Assembly (NCBI GenBank): GCA_044221445.1
Contig: JBGAPF010000016.1
Coordinates: 1-54,198, forward strand
Direction: 5' to 3'
Length of the DNA stretch: 54,198 nucleotides
Source: JBDHTS01 sp044221445
GTDB lineage: Bacteria > Pseudomonadota > Alphaproteobacteria > Micavibrionales > Micavibrionaceae
Shown here piece by piece: positions 34,574 through 43,094 of the stretch. A program made the position numbers and the translations under genes. The notes below the pieces were generated by a model. The model did no database searches, was not told the origin of the DNA, and saw nothing but the letters and a program-made list of their open reading frames with translations. The number at the start of each line of letters is the position of its first letter. The stretch's first letter is position 1.

Positions 34574-36345
34574 GCGGCCAGCCCCAGGCTGTACATATGC
34601 GCATACAGACCGTCCTTCTCAAGGAGCACACGGTGCGTGCCCGTTTCCTCGATCCGCCCGTGCTTCAGGACGACAATCTGGTCGGCGCTCTGCACTGTCG
34701 ACAGGCGATGCGCGATGACAAGCGTCGTCCGGCCCTGCTGCAACCGTTCCAGGCTGGCCTGGATCAGCCGTTCGGATTCATTGTCCAGCGCCGACGTGGC
34801 CTCGTCCAGCAGCAGGATCGGCGCGTCCCTCAATATAGCGCGCGCGATGGCGATGCGCTGGCGCTGACCGCCCGAAAGTTTCAGCCCCTGCTCGCCGACA
34901 CGCGTATCGTATCCTTTCGGCAGCAGGCGAATAAAATCGTCCGCCGCCGCCGCTTTCGCGGCGTCCACGATCTGCGCCTCGGTCGCGTCCTGCAGCCCGT
35001 AACCGATATTGGCGCGGATCGTGTCGTCAAAAATCGTGATGTCCTGGGACACGAGGGCGATGTGACGGCGCAGGGATTCGATCGTAAAATCCCGCATGTC
35101 GCGGCCGTCGATCAGGATACGCCCCTGGGTAACGTCGTAAAAGCGCGGGATCATGTTCATGATGGTGGTCTTGCCGCCGCCTGACGGGCCCACCAGCGCG
35201 GTGACACGCCCCCGGGGCATGACGATACTGACGCCGCCGAGCGCCGGTTCGTCGCGCCCCGCATATTGAAAGGAGACATTTTCGAAGGCGATTTCGGGCG
35301 CCCCTGTTTTAAGGGGTTCTGCGCCCGGCTTGTCCACGATCCGGGGGTTGAATTCGAACATGGACAGGATGCGTTCCGCCGCGCCCAAGCCCATCTGCAG
35401 CGTATTGTTCAGTTTGGCGAGCCGTTTCAGCGGCTCATAAGCCAGCGCGAACGCCGCGATAAAAGACATCAGCCCCCCGACTGTCAGGTTGCCCGCCGCC
35501 ACCTGATAACCGCCATAGGTAATCACCCCCATCAGCGCGGCGCCGATCAGAGTTTCGTTGACGGGCGTGGACAGGTTTCCGATACGGACGCCTTTAAAGC
35601 TCATGTATTTGACGCGGTTGACCGCGTCTTCCGACCGCTTGCGCTCGTATTCTTCCATGCCGTAGGCCTTGACCTGACGGATGCCCTGAAATATCTGTGA
35701 CAGGTAATCGGACAGGTCGCCGATTTCATCCTGAATATTACCCGACAGCCGGCGCAGCTTGCGTCCCAGATGCGCGACAAAAAAGCCCGCCGGCGGAAAC
35801 ACGCAGAACGCGATCAGGGCCAGGCGCCAGTCCTGAGAGAACATCAGGCCCACGAGCAATATGAGCGTGATAAAGCTTTTTCCTATGCCGGTAAGACTGT
35901 CCGACACCGCCGCCCGCACGACGTTGACGTCGCTGATCAATCGCGCCACAAGCTGGCCGCTGGGGTTTTCATGGAAAAACGCGAGATCGAGCTTCATCAG
36001 GTGCGAGAATAAATCCTGCTGGATATCCGCGACGATCGCCTGCCCCATCGTGTTGAGCAGAACTGTATGCAGATAGGTCGCAAGCCCGTTCAGGACGAAC
36101 ACCACGAACACGGCGCCCGCCATGACGAGGATGAGATCTTCGCGACCCGGCACCAGCACCTTGTCCAGCACCGGTTCGATCAGCTTGGCGAAGGTTGCGG
36201 TCATCGCGGCGGAAATCGCCATGCAGACCATAGCGGCGGCAAGGCGCCTGCGGTACGGCCTGATATAGGCGCCCGACAGCCGCCTCACCAGAGACCAGGT
36301 AGAGGAATCAACCACTTGCCGGGGGTTCTTTAAGCCTTTAGACAT
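34570..36345 (-). CDS. msbA: MsbA-type lipid flippase ABC transporter
   Basis: 591 residues: six-helix ABC exporter domain (about 20-320, with FSHLMKLDLAFFHENPSGQL as coupling segment) and nucleotide-binding domain with Walker A GPSGGGKTT, Q-loop LVSQDITIF, signature LKLSGGQRQRIAIARA, Walker B ILLLDEATSALD and H-loop IAHRLST. It is a half transporter acting as a dimer in the inner membrane. MsbA flips lipid A-core; in this family lipid-linked or drug substrates are also possible. First gene of a unit with the hydrolase and DUF192, divergent from the patatin gene across 43 bases. Confidence 0.9.
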   Translation of the reverse strand: MSKGLKNPRQVVDSSTWSLVRRLSGAYIRPYRRRLAAAMVCMAISAAMTATFAKLIEPVLDKVLVPGREDLILVMAGAVFVVFVLNGLATYLHTVLLNTMGQAIVADIQQDLFSHLMKLDLAFFHENPSGQLVARLISDVNVVRAAVSDSLTGIGKSFITLILLVGLMFSQDWRLALIAFCVFPPAGFFVAHLGRKLRRLSGNIQDEIGDLSDYLSQIFQGIRQVKAYGMEEYERKRSEDAVNRVKYMSFKGVRIGNLSTPVNETLIGAALMGVITYGGYQVAAGNLTVGGLMSFIAAFALAYEPLKRLAKLNNTLQMGLGAAERILSMFEFNPRIVDKPGAEPLKTGAPEIAFENVSFQYAGRDEPALGGVSIVMPRGRVTALVGPSGGGKTTIMNMIPRFYDVTQGRILIDGRDMRDFTIESLRRHIALVSQDITIFDDTIRANIGYGLQDATEAQIVDAAKAAAADDFIRLLPKGYDTRVGEQGLKLSGGQRQRIAIARAILRDAPILLLDEATSALDNESERLIQASLERLQQGRTTLVIAHRLSTVQSADQIVVLKHGRIEETGTHRVLLEKDGLYAHMYSLGLAA

Positions 36346-36388
36346 CGTTTTGTGATATCTTTATATCAAGGAAACTGCAAGGTCGTTC

Positions 36389-37330
36389 ATGAGTAAGGAA
36401 TTGGTGCCCAACCCCGCTATCGGCCTCGTCCTCGGCAGCGGGCTGGCAAGGGGCTTCGCCCATATCGGCGCCATACGCGCGCTGGAAAAGCACGGAATCA
36501 AGCCCGGCATCGTCACAGGAACGTCCATCGGCGCCCTTGTCGGGGGCTGTTATCTTTCAGGAAAAATTGATGAATTCGAGGATTGGGCGCTGTCTTTGAC
36601 GCGCCGCAAAATTTTCGGTTATCTCGACTTTCGCGTCCGCAGCGCCGGCTTGATCGGCGGCGCGCGCCTGACCGCCCTCATGGCCGAATATTTTGCAGAG
36701 CACAAACTTGAAGACCTGCCCTGTCCCTTCGTGGCGGTCGCTGCTGACATGGTTACCGGCCATGAGATATGGCTTAAGGAAGGCAGCTTTATCGATACAA
36801 TCCGTGCGTCCTTTGCCATGCCCGGCGTGTTCCCTCCGGTGGACCTGAACGGGCGGCGTATGCTCGACGGCGCGCTGGTCAATCCCGTCCCCGTATCTCC
36901 CTGCCTGGCGCTCGGCGCCCGCGTTACAATCGCCATCGACCTGAACGGCGATATGATCGGCAAGGCGGCAAAGCCCGGCCAGAACTACCACACTGTCGCC
37001 GGTTTCGACGTCTTCAACCCGCATGACGTGACACAGGAGGAGCAAGGCTTGTTTTCCGGCGGCTTCGCACAGCGGATGTTCCGCCGCGATCCGAACAATC
37101 CCAGCCTGTTCGGAGTCATGGTCTCGTCGCTGAACATTCTGCAGGACCGCCTGACCCGCTCCCGTCTCGCCGGCGACCCGCCGGACGTACACGTCAAACC
37201 GCGGATCGGGCATATCGGCCTTCTGGAGTTCGAACGGGCGAAAGAACTGATCAAGGAAGGCGAGGAGGCCGTGGACAGAAAGCTGCCCGAGTTGCAGGCG
37301 GCCATAGAAGTCCTGTTGCCGCGCGAGTAA
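36389..37330 (+). CDS. Patatin-like phospholipase (RssA/YchK family)
   Basis: 313 residues. Patatin hydrolase: oxyanion glycine-rich loop GSGLARGFAHIG, nucleophile Ser46 in GTSIG, and Asp160 in DGALVNPVPV form the Ser-Asp dyad. No signal peptide; it probably acts on phospholipids at the inner membrane face. The C-terminal third (LFGVMVSSLNILQDRLTRSRL) is typical of the bacterial RssA-like group. Its stop abuts the sufA stop from the other strand. Confidence 0.9.
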   Translation: MSKELVPNPAIGLVLGSGLARGFAHIGAIRALEKHGIKPGIVTGTSIGALVGGCYLSGKIDEFEDWALSLTRRKIFGYLDFRVRSAGLIGGARLTALMAEYFAEHKLEDLPCPFVAVAADMVTGHEIWLKEGSFIDTIRASFAMPGVFPPVDLNGRRMLDGALVNPVPVSPCLALGARVTIAIDLNGDMIGKAAKPGQNYHTVAGFDVFNPHDVTQEEQGLFSGGFAQRMFRRDPNNPSLFGVMVSSLNILQDRLTRSRLAGDPPDVHVKPRIGHIGLLEFERAKELIKEGEEAVDRKLPELQAAIEVLLPRE

Positions 37331-37672
37331 TCAGGTCGGCAGGGAAAAAGATTCGCCGCACCCGCACCGTCCGGCTTCATTGGGGTTGGTGAACAGGAAT
37401 TTCTTATTGCCCAGATCGTCTTCGCCGAAATCGATCACCATGCCGAACATCATGAAGCTGTCCGCCATGGGTATGTACAACGCCACGCCTTCGGCCACCT
37501 GGATTTTGTCGTGTCCCGCCGGCTCCGTGGCGGCATAATCCATTTTATATTCATTGCCGCCGCATCCCTTCCCCTTGGCAATGCGCAGCACCAGCCCGGC
37601 GGCGCTCTCCTTGCGGCTTGTCAGTTCCGTAATTCGGGCCTTTGCGGCTTCGGTCAGCGTAATCGGAATCAT
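37331..37672 (-). CDS. sufA: A-type Fe-S carrier (SufA/IscA)
   Basis: 113 residues with the three conserved cysteines Cys37 (GKGCGG), Cys103 and Cys105 (CGCGESF) that hold an iron-sulfur cluster for delivery to target proteins. Last gene of the SUF operon, 13 bases after sufT. Standard length. Confidence 0.93.
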   Translation of the reverse strand: MIPITLTEAAKARITELTSRKESAAGLVLRIAKGKGCGGNEYKMDYAATEPAGHDKIQVAEGVALYIPMADSFMMFGMVIDFGEDDLGNKKFLFTNPNEAGRCGCGESFSLPT

Positions 37673-37685
37673 GAAATACCTCCGT

Positions 37686-38102
37686 TCACGTAAACATGTT
37701 GAGTTGCAGCTTGGCGGTTTCCGCCATCATGGCCGGTGTCCAGGGCGGGTCCCAGACGATCTCGACGTCCACGTCCCCTATGCCTTCGACTTTAAAAATC
37801 GCGCCCTGTACCCATCCCGGCATTTCCTGGGCTACGGGACAGCCGGGCGAGGTTAGGGTCATCTCGACGAAAACGTCTGCCTTGCCGTCCGCGCGATCCG
37901 TTATGGATACCTTATATATAAGGCCAAGTTCGTAAATATTGACCGGGATTTCCGGATCGTAGATATCTCGTATGCCTGCCTCGATCTTCTTCCACAAAGG
38001 ATGATCGCGATCCGCCTCCGTTTCCGGCGGCACGGCCAGTTCGTCGAAGCCCTCGTCGCCGAGGGCGTTCCGCACCATCTCTTCATCCGCGACCTGTTTC
38101 AC
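37686..38102 (-). CDS. sufT: SufT/MIP18-family Fe-S assembly factor (DUF59)
   Basis: 138 residues from GTG 38102, overlapping the sufS stop (GTGA). DUF59 core: IRDIYDPEIPVNIYELGLIY, MTLTSPGCPVAQEMP (with the single conserved Cys) and VDVEIVWDPPWTP. SufT-type proteins help Fe-S cluster maturation of target proteins. The first 35 residues are an extra N-terminal extension rich in acidic residues, as in other alphaproteobacterial SufT. Confidence 0.92.
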   Translation of the reverse strand: MKQVADEEMVRNALGDEGFDELAVPPETEADRDHPLWKKIEAGIRDIYDPEIPVNIYELGLIYKVSITDRADGKADVFVEMTLTSPGCPVAQEMPGWVQGAIFKVEGIGDVDVEIVWDPPWTPAMMAETAKLQLNMFT

Positions 38103-39331
38103 GACAGCATATCCTTAGCCTTCAGCAATCCCTCTACCAATTGATCTATGTCGGATTCATTGGAATACAGCCCCAGTGAGGCGCGTACGGTGGCATGGAT
38201 CCCAAATCTTTTCATCAGGGGCTGGCAGCAGTGATGCCCGGCCCGCACCGCCACGCCGCACTGGTCGAGGATGGTGGCTATATCCCCGGGCTGTGCCCAG
38301 TCGGCCGTAAAGCTCATAATACCCGCCTTGTCCGGTGCCGTTCCGTAATGATGCAGTCCTTGTACGTTTTCAAGATTATGCATTGCATATTGCAGCAGGG
38401 ATTTTTCATGTAAGGCGATTGAATCGAGACCGGTCTCTTGGACGTAATCTATGGCGGTCCCTAAGGCGATGATCTCTGCAATTGCCGGGGTTCCGGCTTC
38501 AAACCGCGAAGGCGCATGTTTAAATGTCGATCCTTCCAACGCGACGGTTTCGATCATATCGCCCCCGCCTTGGTAAGGCGGCATGGAATTCAGTACGTCT
38601 TGCCGGCCCCATAATACGCCGACGCCGGTCGGGCCATAGAGTTTGTGCCCGGTGAAAACGAAAAAGTCACAGCCTATGTCCTGAATGTCGATAACGCTGT
38701 GGACAACCGACTGAGAACCGTCGATCAGAATTTTGATATCAGGGTTGAATGATTTAGCTATCCGGTTGATTTGATTGATATCATTGCGAATACCGAACGC
38801 GTTCGAGATATGAACAGCCGCCACAAGCCGTGTATGTGGGGATAACAGCGTTTCAAGCGCCGCCATATCCAGCGTTCCATCGTCCAGAACCGGCACGAAT
38901 TTCAGCTGTACGCCCGTTTGGTCTTTCAGGATCTGCCAGGGAACGATATTCGCATGATGCTCCATCCCGGTCAGGATGATTTCATCACCGGCTTTGAGGA
39001 TATGACGCCCCCAGCTTTGCGCCACCAGGTTGACGCCTTCTGTGGCATTGCGGGTAAAAACGATCTCGTTCGGCGAAGGCGCATGGATGAATCCTGCGAC
39101 CTTTTTACGTACATCTTCCAGATCCTGCGTTTTAATCTGGGAAAACTCATACAGGCCCCTATGGACGTTTGCATAGTTTTTGCCAAGCGCTTCCGACAGC
39201 CTGTTTATCACAGCGAGGGGCTTCTGGGCGCTGGATGCAGAATCAAGATAAGCCAACGGTTTTCCGTTCATCGTCTGCGACAGGACGGGAAAGTCATCAC
39301 GGCGAGAGGCAAACGTATTTTGATTCGTCAT
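38099..39331 (-). CDS. sufS: Cysteine desulfurase SufS
   Basis: 410 residues from ATG 39331 (AGG eight bases before); the in-frame ATG at 39355 overlaps sufD and adds eight residues. A PLP-dependent class V aminotransferase fold: YLDSASSAQKP, HANIVPWQ, PLP lysine in FFVFTGHKLYGPTG, persulfide cysteine in RAGHHCCQP, and the substrate arginine in ATVRASLGLY. It mobilises sulfur from cysteine for the SufBCD scaffold; no SufE or SufU gene is visible in the operon. Confidence 0.95.
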   Translation of the reverse strand: MTNQNTFASRRDDFPVLSQTMNGKPLAYLDSASSAQKPLAVINRLSEALGKNYANVHRGLYEFSQIKTQDLEDVRKKVAGFIHAPSPNEIVFTRNATEGVNLVAQSWGRHILKAGDEIILTGMEHHANIVPWQILKDQTGVQLKFVPVLDDGTLDMAALETLLSPHTRLVAAVHISNAFGIRNDINQINRIAKSFNPDIKILIDGSQSVVHSVIDIQDIGCDFFVFTGHKLYGPTGVGVLWGRQDVLNSMPPYQGGGDMIETVALEGSTFKHAPSRFEAGTPAIAEIIALGTAIDYVQETGLDSIALHEKSLLQYAMHNLENVQGLHHYGTAPDKAGIMSFTADWAQPGDIATILDQCGVAVRAGHHCCQPLMKRFGIHATVRASLGLYSNESDIDQLVEGLLKAKDMLS

Positions 39332-39342
39332 TACTTTACCTG

Positions 39343-40428
39343 CTAACCCAGCCATGACCGTACGCGATCCGTCATTATATTCCTAACCGGCTCATCGGAT
39401 ATTTTTTCCAGAACTTCGCCCAGAAACGATTGGATCAGCAGGGCCCTGGCTTCAGGTTCAGGTATGCCGCGCGAGCGCATGTAAAAAAGAGGCTCTTCGT
39501 CCAGCCTGCCCGTCGTGGCGCCATGAGAGCACTTCACGTCGTCGGCGTAGATCTCCAGTTCAGGCTTCGTATCCATTTCCGCGCCTTCGGACAATAAAAG
39601 GGCGTTGGAAAGCTGATAACCGTCGGTCTTCTGGGCTTCGCGATGCACGTACACTTTGCCCTGATACACGCCGCGCGCCTGGTCGTCGAGCACGGTGCGC
39701 AGGAACTGGCTCGATGTGCAGTGCGCGGCGCGGTGTTCGACGAGCATAGTCGTATCCGCATGCTGCTGTCCGCGCTGTAGCTGAATGCCGTTCAGACCGC
39801 AATGCGCACCCGGACCTTCGATCTGTGCAATGATTTCATTACGGGTCAGCCGTCCCCCGGTCGTCAGGTTGAACCCTTCATACAGTGAGTCCTGCGCCTG
39901 TTTAAGATGCATCGTTTGGGTATGGACGGCCTCTACGCTGTCGTCGAGCAACCGGCAATAGCGCAATCGCGCCCCGCGGCCAAGCACGATCTGCGTCACC
40001 TGGTTCTTCCAATAGTCGCCTTGTCCTTCGTGCTTTTCAAAAACCGTCAATTCCGCGTTGTCGCCGACGCGGATGATCAGACGCAGCGGCAGTAGGGCCC
40101 CCGGATTGCCTCTAATAACAAGCTCGTGCCTCTGCTGGCCCCGGGGCGCATCGATAATCAGCGCTTCCCGCGCAAGTTCGTGCGCTGCCTGCCAGAGCGG
40201 CATCCCGTCCTGAACCGCAGGGGCTTCGGAAGCTGCCAGTGCGCGGGCCCAGTCCGGCGCATCGGCGAGAGCTGTGGCTTGCACGCCTTCTGCTACAGCG
40301 GCCATGGGCACATACAAACCCGCCTTCACAGCCTTGGCAAGGTTCGTATATTTCCAACGTTCCATTGATGAGTTCGGCAAGTCTCTCATAGAAGAAGATT
40401 TTTTATCGATAACCGCAACAGGGGCCAT
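39343..40428 (-). CDS. sufD: Fe-S scaffold subunit SufD
   Basis: 361 residues, shorter than E. coli SufD. SufB/SufD beta-helix core is recognisable in NEIIAQIEGPGAHCGLNG, RTVLDDQARGVYQGKVYV, KPELEIYADDVKCSHGAT and MRSRGIPEPEARALLIQSFL, the last two being highly conserved. Forms the SufB-SufC2-SufD complex. Start overlaps the C39-like gene stop as TAATG. Confidence 0.93.
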   Translation of the reverse strand: MAPVAVIDKKSSSMRDLPNSSMERWKYTNLAKAVKAGLYVPMAAVAEGVQATALADAPDWARALAASEAPAVQDGMPLWQAAHELAREALIIDAPRGQQRHELVIRGNPGALLPLRLIIRVGDNAELTVFEKHEGQGDYWKNQVTQIVLGRGARLRYCRLLDDSVEAVHTQTMHLKQAQDSLYEGFNLTTGGRLTRNEIIAQIEGPGAHCGLNGIQLQRGQQHADTTMLVEHRAAHCTSSQFLRTVLDDQARGVYQGKVYVHREAQKTDGYQLSNALLLSEGAEMDTKPELEIYADDVKCSHGATTGRLDEEPLFYMRSRGIPEPEARALLIQSFLGEVLEKISDEPVRNIMTDRVRSWLG

Positions 40429-41102
40429 TACGCAGCATCCTTCTGTGGACGGAAAGCACGCAATTCACCTCTGTCTCCCCGCTCATTCATGCGGGTGGCC
40501 TGATCCAGCACTATCCCAGGAATAGGTTTCTGCTGCTGCCGATAGGCAGGATCATCCCCGCCAGGATCGTTGGCGTAAAACGTATCGCCCTCATAATCGT
40601 AAATCAGAATGTCGTGCGCCCAGAATGCATCTTTTTTCCCCCATATTTTTGCATGATCCACCCACGTCACCAGCACATATCCATCGTCCAGCAGGCGTTT
40701 CATATCTTCCAGTCCATACCGTTCCTGATGGATGAATTCCGTTCCCGCGCTCAATAATGCTTGCGTGTCTTTCAGGACCGAGTCCATGTCGCTCATTTTG
40801 AAAGTTTCTTCTGCATACTCTTTCGAAAAAAACTCGGAAATATACTGATGCGGGTCCTCCGCCAGGCGGCGATAATCCGTAGGATCATAGACAACCAGCT
40901 CGTAACCGAGACGAGGCAGGCCCGTATAAAGCCGCATCGGCCATGTAGTGAGGCCTTCCTTTTTTCCTGTCAGTTCTTCCAGATCCTGCAAGCTCCAGGA
41001 TTTTTCTGGGTGGAAATACTCCATACCCATTTTAAGAGAGCATTGGCAGCAATGCGTATTGCTCAGATTGGGGTAGAAGGGGGGAACAGGTTTTCCGCTC
41101 AA
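40428..41102 (-). CDS. C39-like cysteine-peptidase-fold protein in the suf operon
   Basis: 224 residues, coupled on both sides (ATGA overlap with sufC, TAATG overlap with sufD). The layout matches C39-like papain-fold domains: cysteines 18, 19 and 21 in THCCQCSLKM at the N-terminus, His163 in FWAHDILIYDY and Asp179 in YANDPGG. Whether it is a true peptidase is not clear, as the cysteine trio could also bind metal or a cluster. It is not a standard suf gene. The tight coupling suggests a role linked to cluster assembly or to the SufC/SufD proteins. Confidence 0.75.
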   Translation of the reverse strand: MSGKPVPPFYPNLSNTHCCQCSLKMGMEYFHPEKSWSLQDLEELTGKKEGLTTWPMRLYTGLPRLGYELVVYDPTDYRRLAEDPHQYISEFFSKEYAEETFKMSDMDSVLKDTQALLSAGTEFIHQERYGLEDMKRLLDDGYVLVTWVDHAKIWGKKDAFWAHDILIYDYEGDTFYANDPGGDDPAYRQQQKPIPGIVLDQATRMNERGDRGELRAFRPQKDAA

Positions 41103-41848
41103 GCCGCTTCCCCCGTGTAATCCGCATACCCTTTAGATTCCAGCTCATGCGCAAGTTCCGGACCGCCGGTTTTGACAATGCGGCCCGCGGCCATGACATG
41201 AACGACATCGGGTTTGATGTAATCAAGCAAACGTTGATAATGAGTGATGATCAGGAAGCTGCGTTGCGTCGAACGCAATGTGTTGACGCCATCCGAAACC
41301 AATTTCAACGCGTCGATGTCGAGGCCGGAATCGGTTTCATCGAGCACGGCGAAGGATGGTTCAAGCATCGCCATCTGTAAAACTTCATTGCGCTTTTTCT
41401 CGCCGCCGGAAAAACCTACATTGACAGGTCGTTTCAGCATGTCGTCAGGAATGTTCAGTTCCTTCTGTTTCCGCTTCATGATTTTCAGAAAATCCAGCGC
41501 GTCGATTTCCTTTTCGCCGCGCTGTTTGCGTACGGCATTCATGGCGGTTTTCAGGAACGTCGTCATCTGCACGCCGGGAATTTCGACCGGATACTGAAAC
41601 GCGAGGAACAGTCCTTTGGCCGCTCGTTCCTCCGGCGGCATTTCCAGGATGCTTTCGCCGTTGAACATGATATCGCCTGAGGTCACTTCATAGCCCGGCC
41701 TTCCGGCTAAAATGTAGGACAGAGTCGATTTGCCGGATCCGTTGGGCCCCATGATGGCATGCACCTGCCCCATCGGAATGTCGAGCGACAAACCTTTCAG
41801 GATTTCCTTGCCGTCGATGGAGGCGTGAAGGTTTTTAATTTCAATCAT
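41099..41848 (-). CDS. sufC: Fe-S assembly ATPase SufC
   Basis: 249 residues. ABC ATPase: Walker A MGPNGSGKSTL, Q-loop FLAFQYPVEIPG, signature VGFSGGEKKRNEVLQMA, Walker B FAVLDETDSGLDIDAL and H-loop LIITHYQRLLD, all in the SufC-specific forms. Drives conformational change of the SufBCD scaffold. Start overlaps the small membrane-protein gene by eight bases. Confidence 0.96.
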   Translation of the reverse strand: MIEIKNLHASIDGKEILKGLSLDIPMGQVHAIMGPNGSGKSTLSYILAGRPGYEVTSGDIMFNGESILEMPPEERAAKGLFLAFQYPVEIPGVQMTTFLKTAMNAVRKQRGEKEIDALDFLKIMKRKQKELNIPDDMLKRPVNVGFSGGEKKRNEVLQMAMLEPSFAVLDETDSGLDIDALKLVSDGVNTLRSTQRSFLIITHYQRLLDYIKPDVVHVMAAGRIVKTGGPELAHELESKGYADYTGEAA

Positions 41849-42119
41849 ATGATTTATCCGATAACTCTTTTTTGTTCAGGGTGCCCGCCAGCCCGATTAA
41901 ACTGATCAGGCACCAGCACGATTCCTGAATTATGGCGCCCGTATCGCCGCCGTCGTAGCTCCAGGCAGCGGAAACGAGAACCATAAAAGCGCCCGTGCCG
42001 TTCACCAGGTAGAAGACAGGGCTTCGGGAACTCAAAATCTGGCGTTCAAGCACAAAAAACATAATAACGCAGGCTGAAGCGCCCACGATGCCAAGCAGTG
42101 AGAAAAACGTATCGATCAT
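41841..42119 (-). CDS. Small membrane protein (CBU_0592-like)
   Basis: 92 residues from ATG 42119; in-frame ATG 42158 would run through the preceding small ORF. Three hydrophobic segments (IDTFFSLLGIVGASACVIMF, FYLVNGTGAFMVLVSAAW and IIQESCWCLISLIGLAG) match the small CBU_0592-like membrane family. Role unknown. Embedded in the suf operon: starts one base after the stop of a 45-aa ORF and overlaps sufC by eight bases. Confidence 0.75.
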   Translation of the reverse strand: MIDTFFSLLGIVGASACVIMFFVLERQILSSRSPVFYLVNGTGAFMVLVSAAWSYDGGDTGAIIQESCWCLISLIGLAGTLNKKELSDKSYD

Positions 42120-42120
42120 A

Positions 42121-42258
42121 TTAGAATCCTGAAGGTTCGTAGCTTTCCACGGCCGCATTTTCGATTGCAGCAGTGCGTGTCATAATTTCAGGGCAGACTG
42201 TCATGACTCCTTCTGCCCAAATTTGCATATGCTTAAAAGTGTAGCGTCTGTTGTCCAT
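42121..42258 (-). CDS. Possible 45-aa protein in the suf operon
   Basis: Small ORF filling the gap between the GNAT gene and the membrane-protein gene: begins MDNRRYTFKHMQIWAEGV and ends ESYEPSGF. AAGG lies about eight bases upstream of its ATG; the stop is one base from the next start (TAATATG). The tight fit favours a real gene, though a 149-bp spacer with chance openness cannot be excluded. No family is recognised. Confidence 0.45.
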   Translation of the reverse strand: MDNRRYTFKHMQIWAEGVMTVCPEIMTRTAAIENAAVESYEPSGF

Positions 42259-42267
42259 TGATTTGCC

Positions 42268-42753
42268 TTATGCTGCCAGCTTTTCAATTGATGCGCCTTC
42301 CAGCCGAAAGACCGTCCACTCGTCCATGCCTTTCGCGCCCAGACCGCGATAGAAATCGATCGATGGCTCGTTCCAGTCGAGCACCCACCACTGGATGCGT
42401 CCGCAATCTTCATGCAAAGCTTTTTGTGCCAGAAAACGGAAAAATCCTTTTCCTATTCCGCTGCCGCGATATTCCGGCATGACGTAAAGATCTTCGATGT
42501 AAATGCCCGGCCTGCCCTGAAATGTAGAATAATTATAGAAACACAAGGCAAAGCCGACTGCGTTTCCTGTTACTTCCGCAAGAACGCAGAACGCCTTCGG
42601 ATCGCTTCCAAAAAGGCTCGAGCGAAGCATATCTTCTGTCGCGACTACTTCATGGGACAGCTTTTCATAGGCCGCAAGGTCGCGGATAAAACGCAGGATG
42701 AGCGGAACATCCGCGACTTCGGCATGCCTGTATTTCACTTCGGTCCGAGCCAT
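42268..42753 (-). CDS. GNAT-family N-acetyltransferase (SSAT-like)
   Basis: 161 residues. GNAT fold with the acetyl-CoA motif VMPEYRGSGIGKGFFRFL, preceded by IYIEDLYV and followed by WWVLDWNEPSIDFYRGLGA, the pattern of SSAT/thialysine-type acetyltransferases (diamine or amino-acid amines). Substrate unknown. Start overlaps the preceding coiled-coil gene as TAATG, so it is part of the suf transcript. Confidence 0.88.
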   Translation of the reverse strand: MARTEVKYRHAEVADVPLILRFIRDLAAYEKLSHEVVATEDMLRSSLFGSDPKAFCVLAEVTGNAVGFALCFYNYSTFQGRPGIYIEDLYVMPEYRGSGIGKGFFRFLAQKALHEDCGRIQWWVLDWNEPSIDFYRGLGAKGMDEWTVFRLEGASIEKLAA

Positions 42754-43079
42754 TATCCTGCTTTACCCTGCACTGCGTTGTAAAAAATGCGGTTTTCGGT
42801 CTCAACGGCCTTCAGAATTTTCTGCTCTTTTTCCAGTTCGTCCAGAGATTGGCGGGATATGCCGCGAAATTCCTCAAGGCGCTGCTTAAATTCCCTGGAC
42901 GCATCCTCATACATGAAGGCCAGGTCGGCCTTCTGGTCGATAGCGGTTTTCAGGGCGTCGCCTTCCCTGTCCCTTAATGCAGCGTTTTCCCGTTCGACGA
43001 TAAGGCGCATGTTGCGCGTGATATCGATCATTGTAGCGATTGCGTCCGACGCCGTCGCCGGCAGTATGGGCTTATTCAT
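42753..43079 (-). CDS. Small coiled-coil protein, FlgN-like in layout
   Basis: 108 residues, almost entirely helical with long charged heptads (MRLIVERENAALRDREGDA, EFKQRLEEFRGISRQ, LDELEKEQKILKAVETEN). Similar in size and pattern to FlgN-type chaperones, but it lies in the suf operon away from flagellar genes, so that name is only a structural hint. Follows sufB by 15 bases. Confidence 0.6.
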   Translation of the reverse strand: MNKPILPATASDAIATMIDITRNMRLIVERENAALRDREGDALKTAIDQKADLAFMYEDASREFKQRLEEFRGISRQSLDELEKEQKILKAVETENRIFYNAVQGKAG

Positions 43080-43094
43080 TTTCCATCTCCTTCT

